From Stenocarpella maydis (Eukaryota; Ascomycota; Sordariomycetes; Diaporthales; Diaporthaceae), in the NCBI GenBank assembly GCA_002270565.1, contig NQMI01000015.1:188250-252249 (forward strand): a stretch of DNA of 64,000 bases. Reading direction: 5' to 3'. Numbering within the stretch: the first letter of the stretch is position 1; each line of letters opens with the position of its first letter. The translations under genes were made by a program, and so were the position numbers. This document shows, piece by piece, positions 24,494 to 35,268 of the stretch. The notes beneath the pieces are model-generated. The model was not told the origin of the DNA. It saw only the letters and a list, made by a program, of their open reading frames with translations, and did no database searches.

Positions 24494-24998
24494 TGCACAG
24501 GTAGGGCTGACCTTTGACACGCAGCAGTACCTGGCGCGAGTCGGGAAGTCGACTGCTTTGATTCTAACAAGAGCTGTCTCGCAGTACATGCCTACTAAGT
24601 ACTTACTAAAGTGTCCCATGCCAGCAGCTATCGTTAGCGCATGGAGCATCTGAATCGGTGGCTAATGAAGCAGACAAAGAGCAAAGTCCGCGCCAATACT
24701 CCGGCCGTAAAGTCCGATGTTGTACAACGTGCCACTTACGCAGATGGCCAGCTGCGGTCTTCATAACAATGCGGCGGGCTTGTGCGACGCGGAATTAAGA
24801 CTTAGTAAACCAGAGGCTATGTCCGGTGCTGATGCGCAGATATCATTGACGTGTCGCTGCTTGCGGCTGTCGCGTGACTGCTTCATAAGCAGACTTCTTC
24901 TGCCTCCATTTCCAATTACCAGCATTCCACACTCTCAGCCTGTATCCTCCAGATCCCTCTCAACACGTCTTCCAACTTAGGCCGTCAAACAGATCGAC
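24494..24998. promoter_or_regulatory. Divergent promoter of BBE oxidase 1 and reductase 1, with CGGACTT sites
   Basis: This 505-bp region contains AAGTCCG (reverse of CGGACTT) at 24684-24690 and 24710-24716, 26 bp apart. Between them, at 24697-24703, is a degenerate TACTCCG, so three CCG triplets fall in a 13-bp phase. The region serves the oxidase (minus) and the reductase (plus). No coding frame is convincing. Confidence 0.55.
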
Positions 24999-26018
24999 AT
25001 GGCTCCCTCAAACAAGGCCGCGTACATCCCTTCCGCCCGGGCGCACCCCATGGAGGTGCGTCCTGCCGAGTACCCTACGGCCGGCAAGGGCGAGGTCGTC
25101 GTCAAGGCCTCAGCCATTGCTGTAAACCCCATGGACTGGTACATCCAGATCATGGGGGACCAGCTCTTCAACTTCCTGCAATACCCGTACGTCGGAGGAG
25201 ATGACCTGGCTGGAACCATTGTCGAGGTCGGCGAAGGCGTCACCAAGTTCCAGGCAGGCGACCGGGTGGTTGGTTTTGCGCCCGGCTTCGCGCCCCGCGA
25301 GGGGGCCTTCCAGGAGTACGTCGTGCTTCACGCCAAGTCTACCACCCCGATCCCCGAGAGCCTGTCCTTCAGCGAGGCTGCGGTCCTGCCTCTGGGCATC
25401 GCCACGGCCGCCGCCGCGCTGTACCAAAAGTCTCAGCTGGGCCTCACCCTCCCGTCCCTGTCTCCCAAGCCCGCTGGGGAAACGCTCCTGGTCTGGGCCG
25501 GTGCGTCGAGCGTCGGTACCAACAGCATCCAGCTGGCTGTTGCTTCTGGTTACGAGGTCTACACCACCTCGTCCCCCCACAATTTTGAGTACTGCAAGAG
25601 CCTGGGAGCTTCCAAGGTATTCGACTACAAGAGCGCCACGGTCACCCAGGACATCCTCGACGCGCTCAAGGGGAAGAAATGCGCCGGAGCTGTCGCCATC
25701 CAGATGGGCGCGGAGGGTCCTTGCCTAGAGATTGTCTCCAAGGCCGAGGGCAAGAAGTTCGTCTCGTGCGCCATGCCCGTGCCGGAGAAGCTGCCCGAGG
25801 GCGTCGGGGCCAAGATGGTATTCGCTGGCACCATCGCAGACGAGGAGCTCGGCGAGTACATCTTTGGTCAGTACCTGCCCGACGCCCTTGCGCAGAAGAG
25901 GTACAAGTGCCTGCCAGAGCCGACCAATGTCGGACATGGCCTAGAGAAGCTGCAGGAGGCGCTGGATAAGGGCAAGTCGGGAGCTGTGTCTGCCAAGAAA
26001 ATGGTCATCACGTTGTAG
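24999..26018 (+). CDS. Zinc-independent medium-chain dehydrogenase/reductase 1 (quinone/enoyl reductase-like)
   Basis: This is a single exon of 339 residues from the ATG at 24999, a typical length. The N-terminal GroES-like domain contains VNPMDWY and GGDDLAGTIVEVG. The NAD(P)H-binding fold follows with LLVWAGASSVGTNSIQLA, then a KSLGAS segment. The zinc-ligand pattern of classical alcohol dehydrogenases is absent, which places it with quinone-oxidoreductase or trans-acting enoyl-reductase-like fungal enzymes (ToxD/CipB type). Neither PKS here is a reducing PKS that would need a trans enoyl reductase, so tailoring reduction of an enone or quinoid intermediate is more likely. It shares a promoter with BBE oxidase 1. 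The family call is firm; the substrate is unknown. Confidence 0.88.
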   Translation: MAPSNKAAYIPSARAHPMEVRPAEYPTAGKGEVVVKASAIAVNPMDWYIQIMGDQLFNFLQYPYVGGDDLAGTIVEVGEGVTKFQAGDRVVGFAPGFAPREGAFQEYVVLHAKSTTPIPESLSFSEAAVLPLGIATAAAALYQKSQLGLTLPSLSPKPAGETLLVWAGASSVGTNSIQLAVASGYEVYTTSSPHNFEYCKSLGASKVFDYKSATVTQDILDALKGKKCAGAVAIQMGAEGPCLEIVSKAEGKKFVSCAMPVPEKLPEGVGAKMVFAGTIADEELGEYIFGQYLPDALAQKRYKCLPEPTNVGHGLEKLQEALDKGKSGAVSAKKMVITL

Positions 26019-26717
26019 AGTGGGATCTAGATTCCGTCCCGGCGGGAAGAATTCAGGGCATGATTTCTTCAAAATGTCTTCAAGAATAGAATCTAGGAGG
26101 CATAACTGCACCGAAAACTGTCTTGTTCTAAATTGAATATCAGCCAGGTCCAGAAATTTGGCTTTTATTCCACTTGGCGTCTACATTTAAATGTTGATTG
26201 AGAGGGTATTGCTATTTCTATCTTTTGGTGTTGTTTCCGGGCGCCATGCTTATTGCTTGAATCAACAAGGCTGATTTATCCATCAACCCTGCTATCTCGT
26301 GAAGCTGACCTTCTGACGGACGACTCTCCGGGCTCGTTGTTTCTCGACCTAGCTATTACTACCGACCCCATTTCCTTTCGATCGAGCGAATTGTCTGCCT
26401 CTGTATGAATAGCTCCATTACCTCAAAAGCTTTAGTAACTTCCAGATAGGTCCACGCGGGTTCATGAAAAGGGCCGGCCGCATCTCGTCGCCGCAACCCC
26501 GGCCAGAAACTCCGTCAGCAGGCGGGACAATCGTACCTTTGATCAAGCAGATGTCAACCTTGGAAAGTAATGCAGTCCCCTATGAGATCTTTAGCTCGAA
26601 CACTACTTAAATCTCCCCTCGCTTTATTCTTGCACAGTTACAGAGCTCCCTTTGCATTGATTGCTCCAAATCCGGTTATTCAACGTGATTTAATAAGGCA
26701 TTCCTATTTCAGTCAAT
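26019..26717. other. Intergenic region upstream of the MFS transporter
   Basis: About 700 bp without a coding frame I can support. It holds the 3' end of reductase 1 and the promoter of the MFS gene. No CGGACTT motif is present. Confidence 0.5.
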
Positions 26718-28321
26718 ATGCGACCCGGTGAGAGAACAAGGCTTCTGCCGGAAGATACGGAAAACGAAAGCGGCTGCTACAATGACAATGTGGTCTCTTG
26801 GGCTGGGCCTGATGACCCAGAGAACCCCCAGGCCTGGTCGGCTGGGAAGACCTGGACCCATCTGGCCGTTGTGTCGATGCTGACCTTCCTAGTGTGAGTA
26901 GCACCTCACAGGCGGGAAGTTTATGATCGCCCAGCATCGCTGATCGACTCATGGGCAGCCCTCTGGGGGCGACCATGTTCGCCCCTGCCATCCAGCAGGT
27001 GATGGAAGACTTCGGATCAGCCAGCCCCGTGCTGGCCGCTCTCATAGTATCCATCTATGTTCTGGGCTGGGCACTAGGCCCGCTAGTCCTCGTGCCGCTG
27101 TCAGAGCTATACGGCCGCCTGCCCGTGTACACGTGGAGCGGGCTGCTGTGCACCGCGGCCATGTTCGGGTGTGCCCTGTCACCGCGGATCGAGGTGCTGG
27201 TTGGCTTCCGCCTGCTGGCGGGCTCGCTGGGCTCGGCGCCCCTGGCCCTCGGTGTCGCCACCATTTCGGATCTCGTACCGGTCCAGCGCCGCGGCACGGC
27301 CCTTTCGCTGTACACGTTCGGGCTGGTCGTGAGCCCTGCTGTTGCGCCCATGGCCGGTGGCTTCATCGCGGACTCGCTCAACTGGAGGTGGATCTTCTGG
27401 CTGCTGGGGTCGGCGGTACGTATATGGCGCCTCGACGGAAAGCCGAGGCCGGCCGTCCCCTGGAGCCGTCTTCTAAGTTGCACAGCCACTAACGATGGAC
27501 AGTACGGAGCTGCGACGCTGGCGCAGATTGCCGTCATGCGGGAGACGCATTCCGCGACAATCCTGGCGCGCAGGGTCGAGAGGCTTCAGCAGGAGACGGG
27601 CAATCTGATGCTCCGCTCTCAGTTGGATAAGGACCAGACGGCGAGGCAGGTTCTCGCTCGTGCCACGGTCCGTCCGGCCAAGATGACAGCTCAGTCTTCG
27701 ATTAGTTTAATCACCTCACTCGCATCAGCCTACGTCAATGGGCTCGTCTTCCTGATCCTAACATCAGCACCGTTGCTCTTCCAGTCCCTCTATGGGTTCT
27801 CGGCTGGCGAGGTTGGTGTTTCTTTTGCTGGCTACGGTCTTGGCAACATATTAGGCTTGCTGGCCTTCAGCGTGACATCGGACCGCTTCGTCCGGAGGCG
27901 GGCGGCCCAGGGTCGTCTCCGTCCCGAGGACCGTCTTGTGCCTGTGCTGGTGGCCGGCCCGATGCTGGCCCTGGGGCTCCTGTGGTATAGCTGGAGCGCC
28001 GAGGCTGGGGCCCACTGGGCAGTTCCCATGGCGGGCCTCTCCCTCGTCGGCGCTGGTAACGTCTTGTTCTCGTCGGCGGTCCTCGGCTATCTGGTGGACG
28101 CCTTCACCATCTACGCAGCCAGCGCGGTGGCTGCTAACACCGTGTTTCGCAGCATCGGTGGGACTCTTCTGCCTCTGAGCGGGCGGTCGTTGTATGCTGC
28201 ATTTGGCTGGGGTTGGGGCGGCTCGTTGCTGGCTCTGGCGGCCGTGGGCTTTGTGTCAACGGTCGCCTACATTTACATCCGCGGCGAGCACATCAGGTCC
28301 AGGCGTCCTTTAGATATTTAG
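26718..28321 (+). CDS. MFS transporter, DHA1 drug:H+ antiporter type
   Basis: Exons are 26718-26893, 26959-27415 and 27503-28321, with introns of 65 and 87 nt. The second intron is a multiple of three and reads through in frame, but its GTACGT donor, CTAAC branch and CAG acceptor, and the break it makes in a conserved loop, argue for splicing. The product is 483 residues. The N-terminus has the WAGPDDPENPQAW motif of fungal DHA1 multidrug carriers, followed by LGATMFAPAI, the motif A-like loop LSELYGRLP, and RRGTALSLYTF. About twelve hydrophobic segments are visible. In the central loop lies the RET...ARRVERLQQETGN segment typical of this group. It probably exports the cluster product or protects the host from it, although its promoter lacks the shared motif. 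Confidence 0.88.
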
Positions 28322-28601
28322 ATGGTACGTCCTTGTTGCCTCTTTTGGTGTAGAAATTCCGGGGAATTATAGACATATCAACGTTTTATATATTCTTAAA
28401 CTATCCAGTACCATGGCCGCCTATATTTGCTTCCTTTCTTTCCATATCGTGTGCGCCGTAAATTCGAGCTTCCCTCCGCGGAGTTACACCACGGACCTTG
28501 GCCTCTAGGCTTCGTTCCCCTCATTTATTATCATGCATCTTTGCCTCCGATTCCCAGTTAATCTCGTGCGTAATTGACAAATCTCTGCCTTCATATTCGA
28601 A

Positions 28602-30725
28602 ATGCCAGGTCATGCCATGTTCATCGTTGTTGGTGGTAAGAGTTAATGAGTGCCAATAGGCCATGGGGAATTGTGCACCGCTAACCCATCGTCTATATTC
28701 CATACAGCCGGCCCCTGCGGTGCCAGCCTCGCTGCCCGGCTGGCTAATACGCGATCCCGGCCGTCGGTGCTCCTAATCGAAGCCGGCGGACCGAACGACG
28801 ACAAGAAAGACCGTGTTGCCAGCGAGCGGCACCGATTTTGGGCAACTTCGGGCTTGCACCTAGATTATGGTTACCAGACCACCCCGCAGTTGGCCCTTGG
28901 AGGGCGTCGTCTCCATTATCACCGCGGAAAGGGCTTGGGCGGTTCCACGGCCACCAACCTGGGCATCTGGGATTGGGGTTCCAAATCAGACATGGATGAG
29001 TGGGCGCGACGCGTCGGGGACGACGCCTGGAGCTGGGAGAGGGTGAAGGAACGGTTCATGGAGGTCGTGTCCCCCATTTTTGCATGACTAGATGGCACTG
29101 CTCGCAGTATCCCTATTCCCTTATGCTAACATCTGAAGCCATCAGATCGAGAACTACCACGAGAATAGGGAAGCTCCGCCGCCAAATCATACGGTGGCAC
29201 ATGGCACTCGGGGGTGAATATCCTGCAAATCCGCTGTTGGATGAAGCTGATCTGGCTTCAATATAGGCCGGTCGATGTCACGGTCCCAACCTGGCACCCG
29301 CACCTGCATTTGCTTCTGGATGCTGCCAGTGGCGACGGGGTGAGTGGGCCTTTCTGCGAGACACCTTTGGGGCGAGCCAACATCTGATGCCCATTAAGCT
29401 GGCCCTAAACCCTGATCTAAGTTCGGATGCGAGCATTGGATTTGGTGTGCCCCCAGCGACGATAATTGATGGACTGCGTGTGACAGCATCCTCCTCATAT
29501 CTGGCTGATAAACCATCCAACTTGGAGATATTGACGGAGTCCCAAGTGGTCCGCGTGCTGTGTGAGGGCAACAAGGCAATAGGGGTGGAGTTATCCCGAG
29601 GAGATCGATGTGTGTAATACAACTTCCCAGCAGACGCTCTTTCTAACCACATGTCTCTAGTATATGCTTCGCACGAAGTTATAATATGCGCCGGCGCTAT
29701 CGACACACCAAAGCTCCTCCTTCTGTCCGGCATTGGTCCTTCCACTGCATTGTCGCAGCACGGCATACATGTTGTGACTGATCTTCCCGGAATCGGTTCG
29801 CACCTTATGGATCATCCTATGATTCTCATCGCCGCACCCATCACTGCCGGGATTCATGGCGCCGACAATGATGTAGGCGTCTCTGTGGACCCCAGCACAG
29901 AGCTAGCAGCTTCGGGCCACGGATATTTCACACTTGACGCTGCTAGTTACCCAGAATTAGAGTGTCTAGACAGCGATACTAAACGGCACTTGACTGACCA
30001 AAGTACACGGGCTTACGAGCTCATATGTGTATGTTCTTCCGAATTTTGGCTGCCGCTGATTTATATAAGCGTCGTGTTAACTGAGTGCAGCGCATCACTC
30101 CATCTGAGACGGGCAGTGGATTTACCTGGAATGCCGTGATCGTCATGATGAACGGCCAGTCCAGGGGGCATGTCTCACTTAGCAGCCGAGATACAGCCGA
30201 ACCGCCTACCATTGATCTTAACTTCTTATCAAACCATTACGATGTGCGCGCGACGATCGAGGCGATCAAGAGGACAGCCCGGCTCCTTCTTCAAAACCCC
30301 GTCATCCAAACAAGTGGCGAGCTCTCCCCTGGACCTCAGACCTTGGAAGACGGGGATATTTTGGTATCTCACACCATCCATGACTTTGGCAAAGGTTCCT
30401 ATCTGATTATCTTTTGTCCTCCAGAGTTATATCCGCGAAAATCTCAGTCATCTGTGGCATGCCGCTGGGACTGCTAAGATGGGCAAGCCAGAAGATCCAG
30501 ATACCTGCGTTACGCCGGACTTCAAGGTTGTTGGCGTTGAGAAATTGAGAGTGGCAGACTTGAGCGTCCTGCCCATCATGGTCAGGTAAGGACTTCCGGG
30601 CCTACGATCCACTAATCACTGACAATATTCTCAGTAATCATACCCAGTCAACAGCGTATTTGATCGGCGAGATCGCGGCAGATAAGATCTCCGTGGAATA
30701 TGGGCTGGACGGTAATACTGCCTAG
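28602..30725 (+). CDS. GMC oxidoreductase (FAD-dependent alcohol oxidase/dehydrogenase)
   Basis: Nine exons: 28602-28635, 28708-29063, 29146-29213, 29267-29339, 29399-29609, 29661-30028, 30091-30363, 30425-30585 and 30635-30725. All introns are 49-82 nt, several with CTAAC-type branches. The sum is 1,635 nt, giving 544 residues. The dinucleotide-binding motif VGAGPCG (10-16) is split by intron 1. Next come LIEAGG, GKGLGGSTATN, and the GMC signature CAGAIDTPKLLLLSGIGPS. The C-terminal catalytic pair is H473 (HAAGT) and N516/H517 (SNHTQ). No signal peptide is seen, so it is probably intracellular, unlike secreted aryl-alcohol oxidases. A role in oxidising a hydroxymethyl group to aldehyde or acid would fit an azaphilone pathway. 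Individual junctions are inferred from conservation; the third donor (GTCGTG) is weak. Confidence 0.88.
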
Positions 30726-30772
30726 AAACTATTAAAAGTAGGGCTCAGGGGCCTACTAAGCCCCTTGATGAA

Positions 30773-31813
30773 TCAATCATATGCTAAAACAGCCTTGCCA
30801 AAGTTGTGACCCGAGAACAAGGCCAAGAACGCACCAGGGGCATTTTCAATCCCCTTGGTCTCCCATGTCCTCGTGCGAACAACACCCATCTTGATCCACT
30901 CCTGCATACGCTCTTGATGCTCCCTGCCATACCTCTCGGCAAAGTCGGAGACGACAAATCCCTGAAGCGTCAGTCTCTTGGCAAAGACCACACCCATGTT
31001 GCGCACCCCGTAGCACTGCTCGGGCGTTTTGTTGTAGTCGCCAATAGAGCCGCACATGACGATGCGGCCATGGTCTTTCATGGCGGTTATCGCGGCCTCG
31101 AGGTGCTCGCCCCCCACGTTGTCGAAGTAGATGTCCACCCCGCCGGGGGCAAGTCTCTTCAGCGCGTCCGCCGGCCTCTCCGCGCGGTAGTTGAACCCGG
31201 CGTCGAACAGCAGCTCCCCCGTGATGAAGTCCAGCTTCTCGTCCGTCCCCACGCTCCCGATGGTGCGCAAGCCTTCGATCCTGGCTATCTGCCCGACGAC
31301 CTGGCCCACCGCACCGCTGGCCGCCGAGATGAAGATGGTCTGGCCCTTGGCCGGCTTGCCAATCCCGTACAGGCCGCCGTACGCCGTGAGGCCGGGAACG
31401 CCGAGCGGGCCCAGGAATTGTCTGAGGTCCTCGATCCCAAGGGGGTTATGTAGGCACTTGACCATGGGGAGTTGTTCCTTTCTAACAGCGATATACTCCT
31501 GGACGGGCAGCATGCCCACGACTAGGTCCCCGGGCCTGAACGCGGCATCGTCCGACCGCAGGACCCGGGCGACGGCCCTCGAGCTGAACGGGTCGCCGGG
31601 CACCAGCGCCGGTAGGTACGACTGGACGTCGGCCGGCCGCATGCGGCCGCGGAGGTACGGGTCGATGCTGCTATACAGGCACTTGACGAAGATGCCGTGC
31701 TCGGGGCAGCGGCCCTCGGAGTCGTAGTCGACGGTTCCCACATCGAAATCCTTTCCGACGACCGGTACCCCCTGGGGAACGCTCTTGAAGAGAAGGGCCT
31801 TGTTTTGTGGCAT
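30773..31813 (-). CDS. Medium-chain dehydrogenase/reductase 2 (NADP-dependent alkenal/enone reductase-like)
   Basis: This is one exon of 346 residues. I chose the ATG at 31813 because the family homology starts there (MPQNKALLF); the longer upstream frame is not needed. Family features in order are SSIDPYLRGRM, the GLTAYGGLYGIG segment, the nucleotide-binding ISAASGAVGQVVGQIA and YFDNVGGE. This is the leukotriene B4 12-hydroxydehydrogenase/alkenal double-bond reductase group. It lies tail to tail with the GMC gene, with only 47 bp between stops. Its start is divergent from the SDR gene. It probably reduces a conjugated C=C of a pathway intermediate, or detoxifies reactive carbonyls. Membership in the pathway is less certain because its promoter shows only a near match to the shared motif. 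Confidence 0.87.
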   Translation of the reverse strand: MPQNKALLFKSVPQGVPVVGKDFDVGTVDYDSEGRCPEHGIFVKCLYSSIDPYLRGRMRPADVQSYLPALVPGDPFSSRAVARVLRSDDAAFRPGDLVVGMLPVQEYIAVRKEQLPMVKCLHNPLGIEDLRQFLGPLGVPGLTAYGGLYGIGKPAKGQTIFISAASGAVGQVVGQIARIEGLRTIGSVGTDEKLDFITGELLFDAGFNYRAERPADALKRLAPGGVDIYFDNVGGEHLEAAITAMKDHGRIVMCGSIGDYNKTPEQCYGVRNMGVVFAKRLTLQGFVVSDFAERYGREHQERMQEWIKMGVVRTRTWETKGIENAPGAFLALFSGHNFGKAVLAYD

Positions 31814-32305
31814 TGCAATTACTGGTGTCTGCGACTGCGTGTTCAAGCAGAGGTTTGTTACAAGACCTGGAATGAGCTTTTCTAAATATTGAATAGACGT
31901 CGTGAACTCCGCGGCAAAACTCCGTATAGTTGGTTCGGCCGCAGCAGGGGGTTCTATTTGGCTATGCAGTGTCAGAAATTCGATAGCCACGGAGCGGTGA
32001 TTTCAGGACCAAGAGGACTACTCCAAACCTGTCTAGAAAAGGCGGCTCTCCCCAATTCCCGAGGACCCCGAGATTCCCTACAAATCCCTTGTTCTGGCTG
32101 ACCTATCCACCCACTAAAACACATAGCTCAAAAGGGTTTTTGGCTCCTGTTAACTGCGCCGCAAGATCAATGGTGATTTCCCACAAATTCCCACATCCGG
32201 TTAACGTTAGCATTATCTTTGAGAACGGCGATATTTCAGGCGACGCTCGCGTACTGTACGGACTAAGTTGTCTGTCAACAACCATCGGCTAGGAGGACTG
32301 GTCAG
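31814..32305. promoter_or_regulatory. Divergent promoter of reductase 2 and SDR
   Basis: This 492-bp intergenic region lies between divergent starts. A one-base variant of the cluster motif, CGGACTA, lies at 32259-32265, about 45 bp before the SDR ATG. Nothing else is recognised. Confidence 0.4.
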
Positions 32306-33515
32306 ATGGCCAAGGTATTCTTAACGGGTAAGAGGCTGAACTTGCCAGAAGATCATTAGTACTGATACTAGGCTTAGGCGGGAGCGGCTTCATTGCCTCC
32401 CATGTCCTAGAACTCCTATTAGAGCGCAGGTAGTTATTTTTTGCTTGGCTGCTTCCAACACAGAAAGCTGATCATCAGTATTAGCTACCACGTTGTCACC
32501 ACTGTTCGGTCAGAATTCAAAGGCGAGCAGCTCCAGAAGAGTTACCCGACGAAGCTTCCGGGCCAGCTACAATTCGTAGTGGTCGAGGATATTGCTCGGA
32601 ATGGCGCATATGATGAGGTGAACCATATACCCAGAATCGAAGGAACCCGATGCCGCTAACACATCTGAAAGGCTTTGCTGTCCCATCCAAATATTGAATA
32701 TGTCATTCACACGGCATCTCCATTTACCCAGCATTTCAAAGACCCTGTGAAGGACATGCTTGACCCGGCCATCAAGGGGACTGTTGGTTTACTCAAAGCC
32801 GTCACTACTCATTCACCCTCTGTAAAGCGCGTGGTCATTCTATCATCCTTCGTAGCCATGTTCGACCCTACGGGCCAAGTCAAGGTGTATGACGAATCGT
32901 CCTGGAACCCTGTTAGTTGGGAGGTTGCAGTTTCAAACCCACGTGCCACATATGGTGGTAGCAAGGCATGTTGACCGTCAGGGCGAGTATGCACCTCCGC
33001 GGCTAACAAATTCACAGACGTTGGCTGAGCGGGCGGCCTGGAGCTTCATGGAGACTGAGAAACCCAGGTTTGGCCTAGTATCATTGAACCCTCCCCTGGT
33101 CTTCGGTCCAGTGATACGCCATCTGGTGGGGAGGCCAGAAAGGATGAGTGCCTCGAACCTACGGATCCAGGCGATAATACAGGGAGACTTCAGGGACAAT
33201 GCACTACCCCCTACAGGCATGTTCCTAAGTGTGGACGTTCGCGATCTAGCACTGGCCCACGTCAATGCCATAGAGAGTTCTCAAGCTGGTGGACAGAGAT
33301 TTCTGATCGCGGGAAGCTACTTCTCCAATAAGGCGATTGTGGACGCTATTCGGAAGACACATCCTGACTTGGAGGCAATGCTACCAAAGGATACGATCGA
33401 CGACACCCCGGGGGATGTTTACGGCTATGTCGATAGCAAGGCTATCGCAATGCTAAACGTCCACTATCGTTCCTTCGAGCAGACCATTGGTGATACGGTC
33501 AGCTCGATGCTGTAG
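32306..33515 (+). CDS. NAD(P)-dependent short-chain reductase (GRE2/dihydroflavonol-reductase-like)
   Basis: Exons are 32306-32327, 32372-32429, 32485-32617, 32672-32965 and 33018-33515. The sum is 1,005 nt, giving 334 residues. The cofactor motif TGLGGSG (7-13) is split by intron 1. The catalytic YxxxK is YGGSK (Y165, K169), followed by TLAERAAW and NPPLVFGP. This is the extended SDR subgroup of methylglyoxal/aldehyde/ketone reductases. The fourth intron starts with GC rather than GT (AAG|GCATGT...CTAAC...CAG): the only position that keeps the frame and joins YGGSK to TLAER. A 5-exon gene with a 22-nt first exon is easily missed by gene finders. It may reduce a carbonyl on the polyketide or the aldehyde set free by PKS 1. 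Confidence 0.87.
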
Positions 33516-33593
33516 CGTGGATCAAAGGCTATGCGAGAGCTTCGTGCGCCCAAAGGCTGCGATTATCTTGATTTTGTTCTTTATCTAGGTATG

Positions 33594-33638
33594 CAACTGA
33601 CGAGGGGGCAACTGACGAGGGGGCAACTGACGAGGGGA
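33594..33638. repeat. 15-bp tandem repeat, three copies
   Basis: The unit CAACTGACGAGGGGG occurs three times in a row just downstream of the SDR stop. The last copy differs at its final base. No function is evident. Confidence 0.85.
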
Positions 33639-33798
33639 TAAAACGATGATCAAGTTAAAAAAGCATGAATGTTCAGTTCTCAAATCTTCATTATAAATCA
33701 CCACCTTTTTTAATGAATCAGCTAAAGATCTTATACAAGGTACTTTTATATAAATAAGTAAATTTAAATTATTCAAACCGTTAAATACATTAACTATA

Positions 33799-34229
33799 AC
33801 GTGGTTTACCAATGAGTAGGTCATATCAGTAAGTGGGTCAGTTTTTTTACATACAAAAAACGTCTGTACATACCCTGCAAAAACCTTGGAACTAAGCCTA
33901 ATCTAGCTAAAGACTCCAGGGTTTATTTATAAGTATGTAAATAAGTTAAATACTGAAATTTAAAAATTTAGGATGTAAACAGAATTAATTATTAAAAATA
34001 TTTAAACTTATAGGGGTCTTTTTTAACTTTTCGATATAATTAATTCTATTTAAATCCCAAATTTCTTAAATTTTATATTTAGCTTTTTTATATAACTATA
34101 TAGTAACCCTGAGATTTTCATCCAAATTGGTCCTAGTTTGAGGGTTTAAACATGGTTGGCACGGACGTTTTTTGTATGTAAAAAAACTGACCCACTCACT
34201 GATATGACCCACTCACTGGTAAACCACGT
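33799..34229. mobile_element. Tc1/mariner-type MITE with about 70-bp inverted repeats
   Basis: This 431-bp element begins ACGTGGTTTACC and ends with its complement. The arms (about 33799-33869 and 34160-34229) match over about 70 bp, and the few differences are transitions. TA dinucleotides flank both ends (33797-33798, 34230-34231), consistent with a TA target duplication. The interior is AT-rich and non-coding. A decayed arm of the same family lies at about 41621-41680. Confidence 0.8.
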
Positions 34230-35068
34230 TACATATTTCAATTTACTGTTAAATTCTTAATAGTAATGTCTTTATTAAATATATAAATTATTATTTTAAT
34301 GTAAATAACCATAGGCTTAATAAATTATCTTTTTTATAATGACTTATTTATACTTATAAGAGAATGCTTCATTAGTAGGCTAGATGTTTAAAGGCTTAAT
34401 ATATGAAATTCAATTTTAAATGATATTCTTCAAAGGTTTTTAATTTCGAAGCTTATTTTATGATTCAAATATTACTAAGCTAAAGTATACCTTTAAATAT
34501 TTTCTAAAAGAGCAAAGATATAATACTTATATTACTATAGAAAGAGGTTAAAACTTGGAATACATCTTGCATTAAAATGTTAAGACCTTTTTAGGAGGAT
34601 GCTCAGTATCTTATGGATGTTAACTTGGAATCAATCCAGGGGCGGACTGAAGATGGGTTGGCTACTTCGTGTATTAAATATATCATGGAGCCGGCATGGC
34701 CCCAAACTCCGTTGTGATACTCCGGGGCGTTTTAGCCACCCATATAGCACCACACACGGCAAGCTCTACGCCGATGTCAGACAAGCTTCAATGCAGTCAG
34801 ATATGAGACGCAGGTACGAAATATTTAAAAATAACAACTAAGGCAGCGTCAGCCGCAGAGGGCTTAGACCTGAGCCGACCCCTGCACTGTGGTACGTCTG
34901 GTCTAGCCTTGCGCCAAACACCATACAGCCTTGATCATGTGCCACGCGTGGGCTGAAGGATCTATCCCATGTGGAATCTCTCAGGATTTTGAGCCAGCCC
35001 ACCTCACGGATTCTTAGGCAGAATGGTACATGATGATAGATTACGTGCCTCGCTTCCTCCCGGTAGGA

Positions 35069-35075
35069 AAGTCCG
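35069..35075 (-). promoter_or_regulatory. CGGACTT site upstream of BBE oxidase 2
   Basis: AAGTCCG, the reverse complement of CGGACTT, lies about 195 bp before the oxidase ATG. Another CCG at 35060-35062 lies 13 bp from the CCG of the site, again matching the CGG-N10-CGG arrangement. The role is inferred from recurrence. Confidence 0.45.
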
Positions 35076-35268
35076 TCAACGGGCTGCTTCCTTCACGATT
35101 CTCAAGGCGTCAATGCCACCTGGTATGAGGCTTAGCACAGGAATAGTCTTCTCTTGGGTAAAGCTGAGAACTGCATGACGGTCTGAGGTGTGAGTAGACA
35201 TTAAAAAGGAGCGCTGTGACCAGTCCACCGGCATAGTCCCATTCCTCGTCCAAGCCCTCGACATCAAT

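Larger units (their letters stand above)
33516..35268. other. AT-rich gene-free region with MITE
   Basis: This 1.75-kb region, very AT-rich between about 33,650 and 34,600, has no supportable gene. It contains a 15-bp triple tandem repeat (33594-33638), the TA-flanked MITE (33799-34229) and the promoter of BBE oxidase 2. The AT bias and transition-type differences between the MITE arms suggest past repeat-induced point mutation. Confidence 0.75.

Noticed and set aside
30773..31990. 405-codon version of reductase 2
   Set aside because: The first 59 codons show no family similarity; the conserved N-terminus starts at the ATG at 31813.
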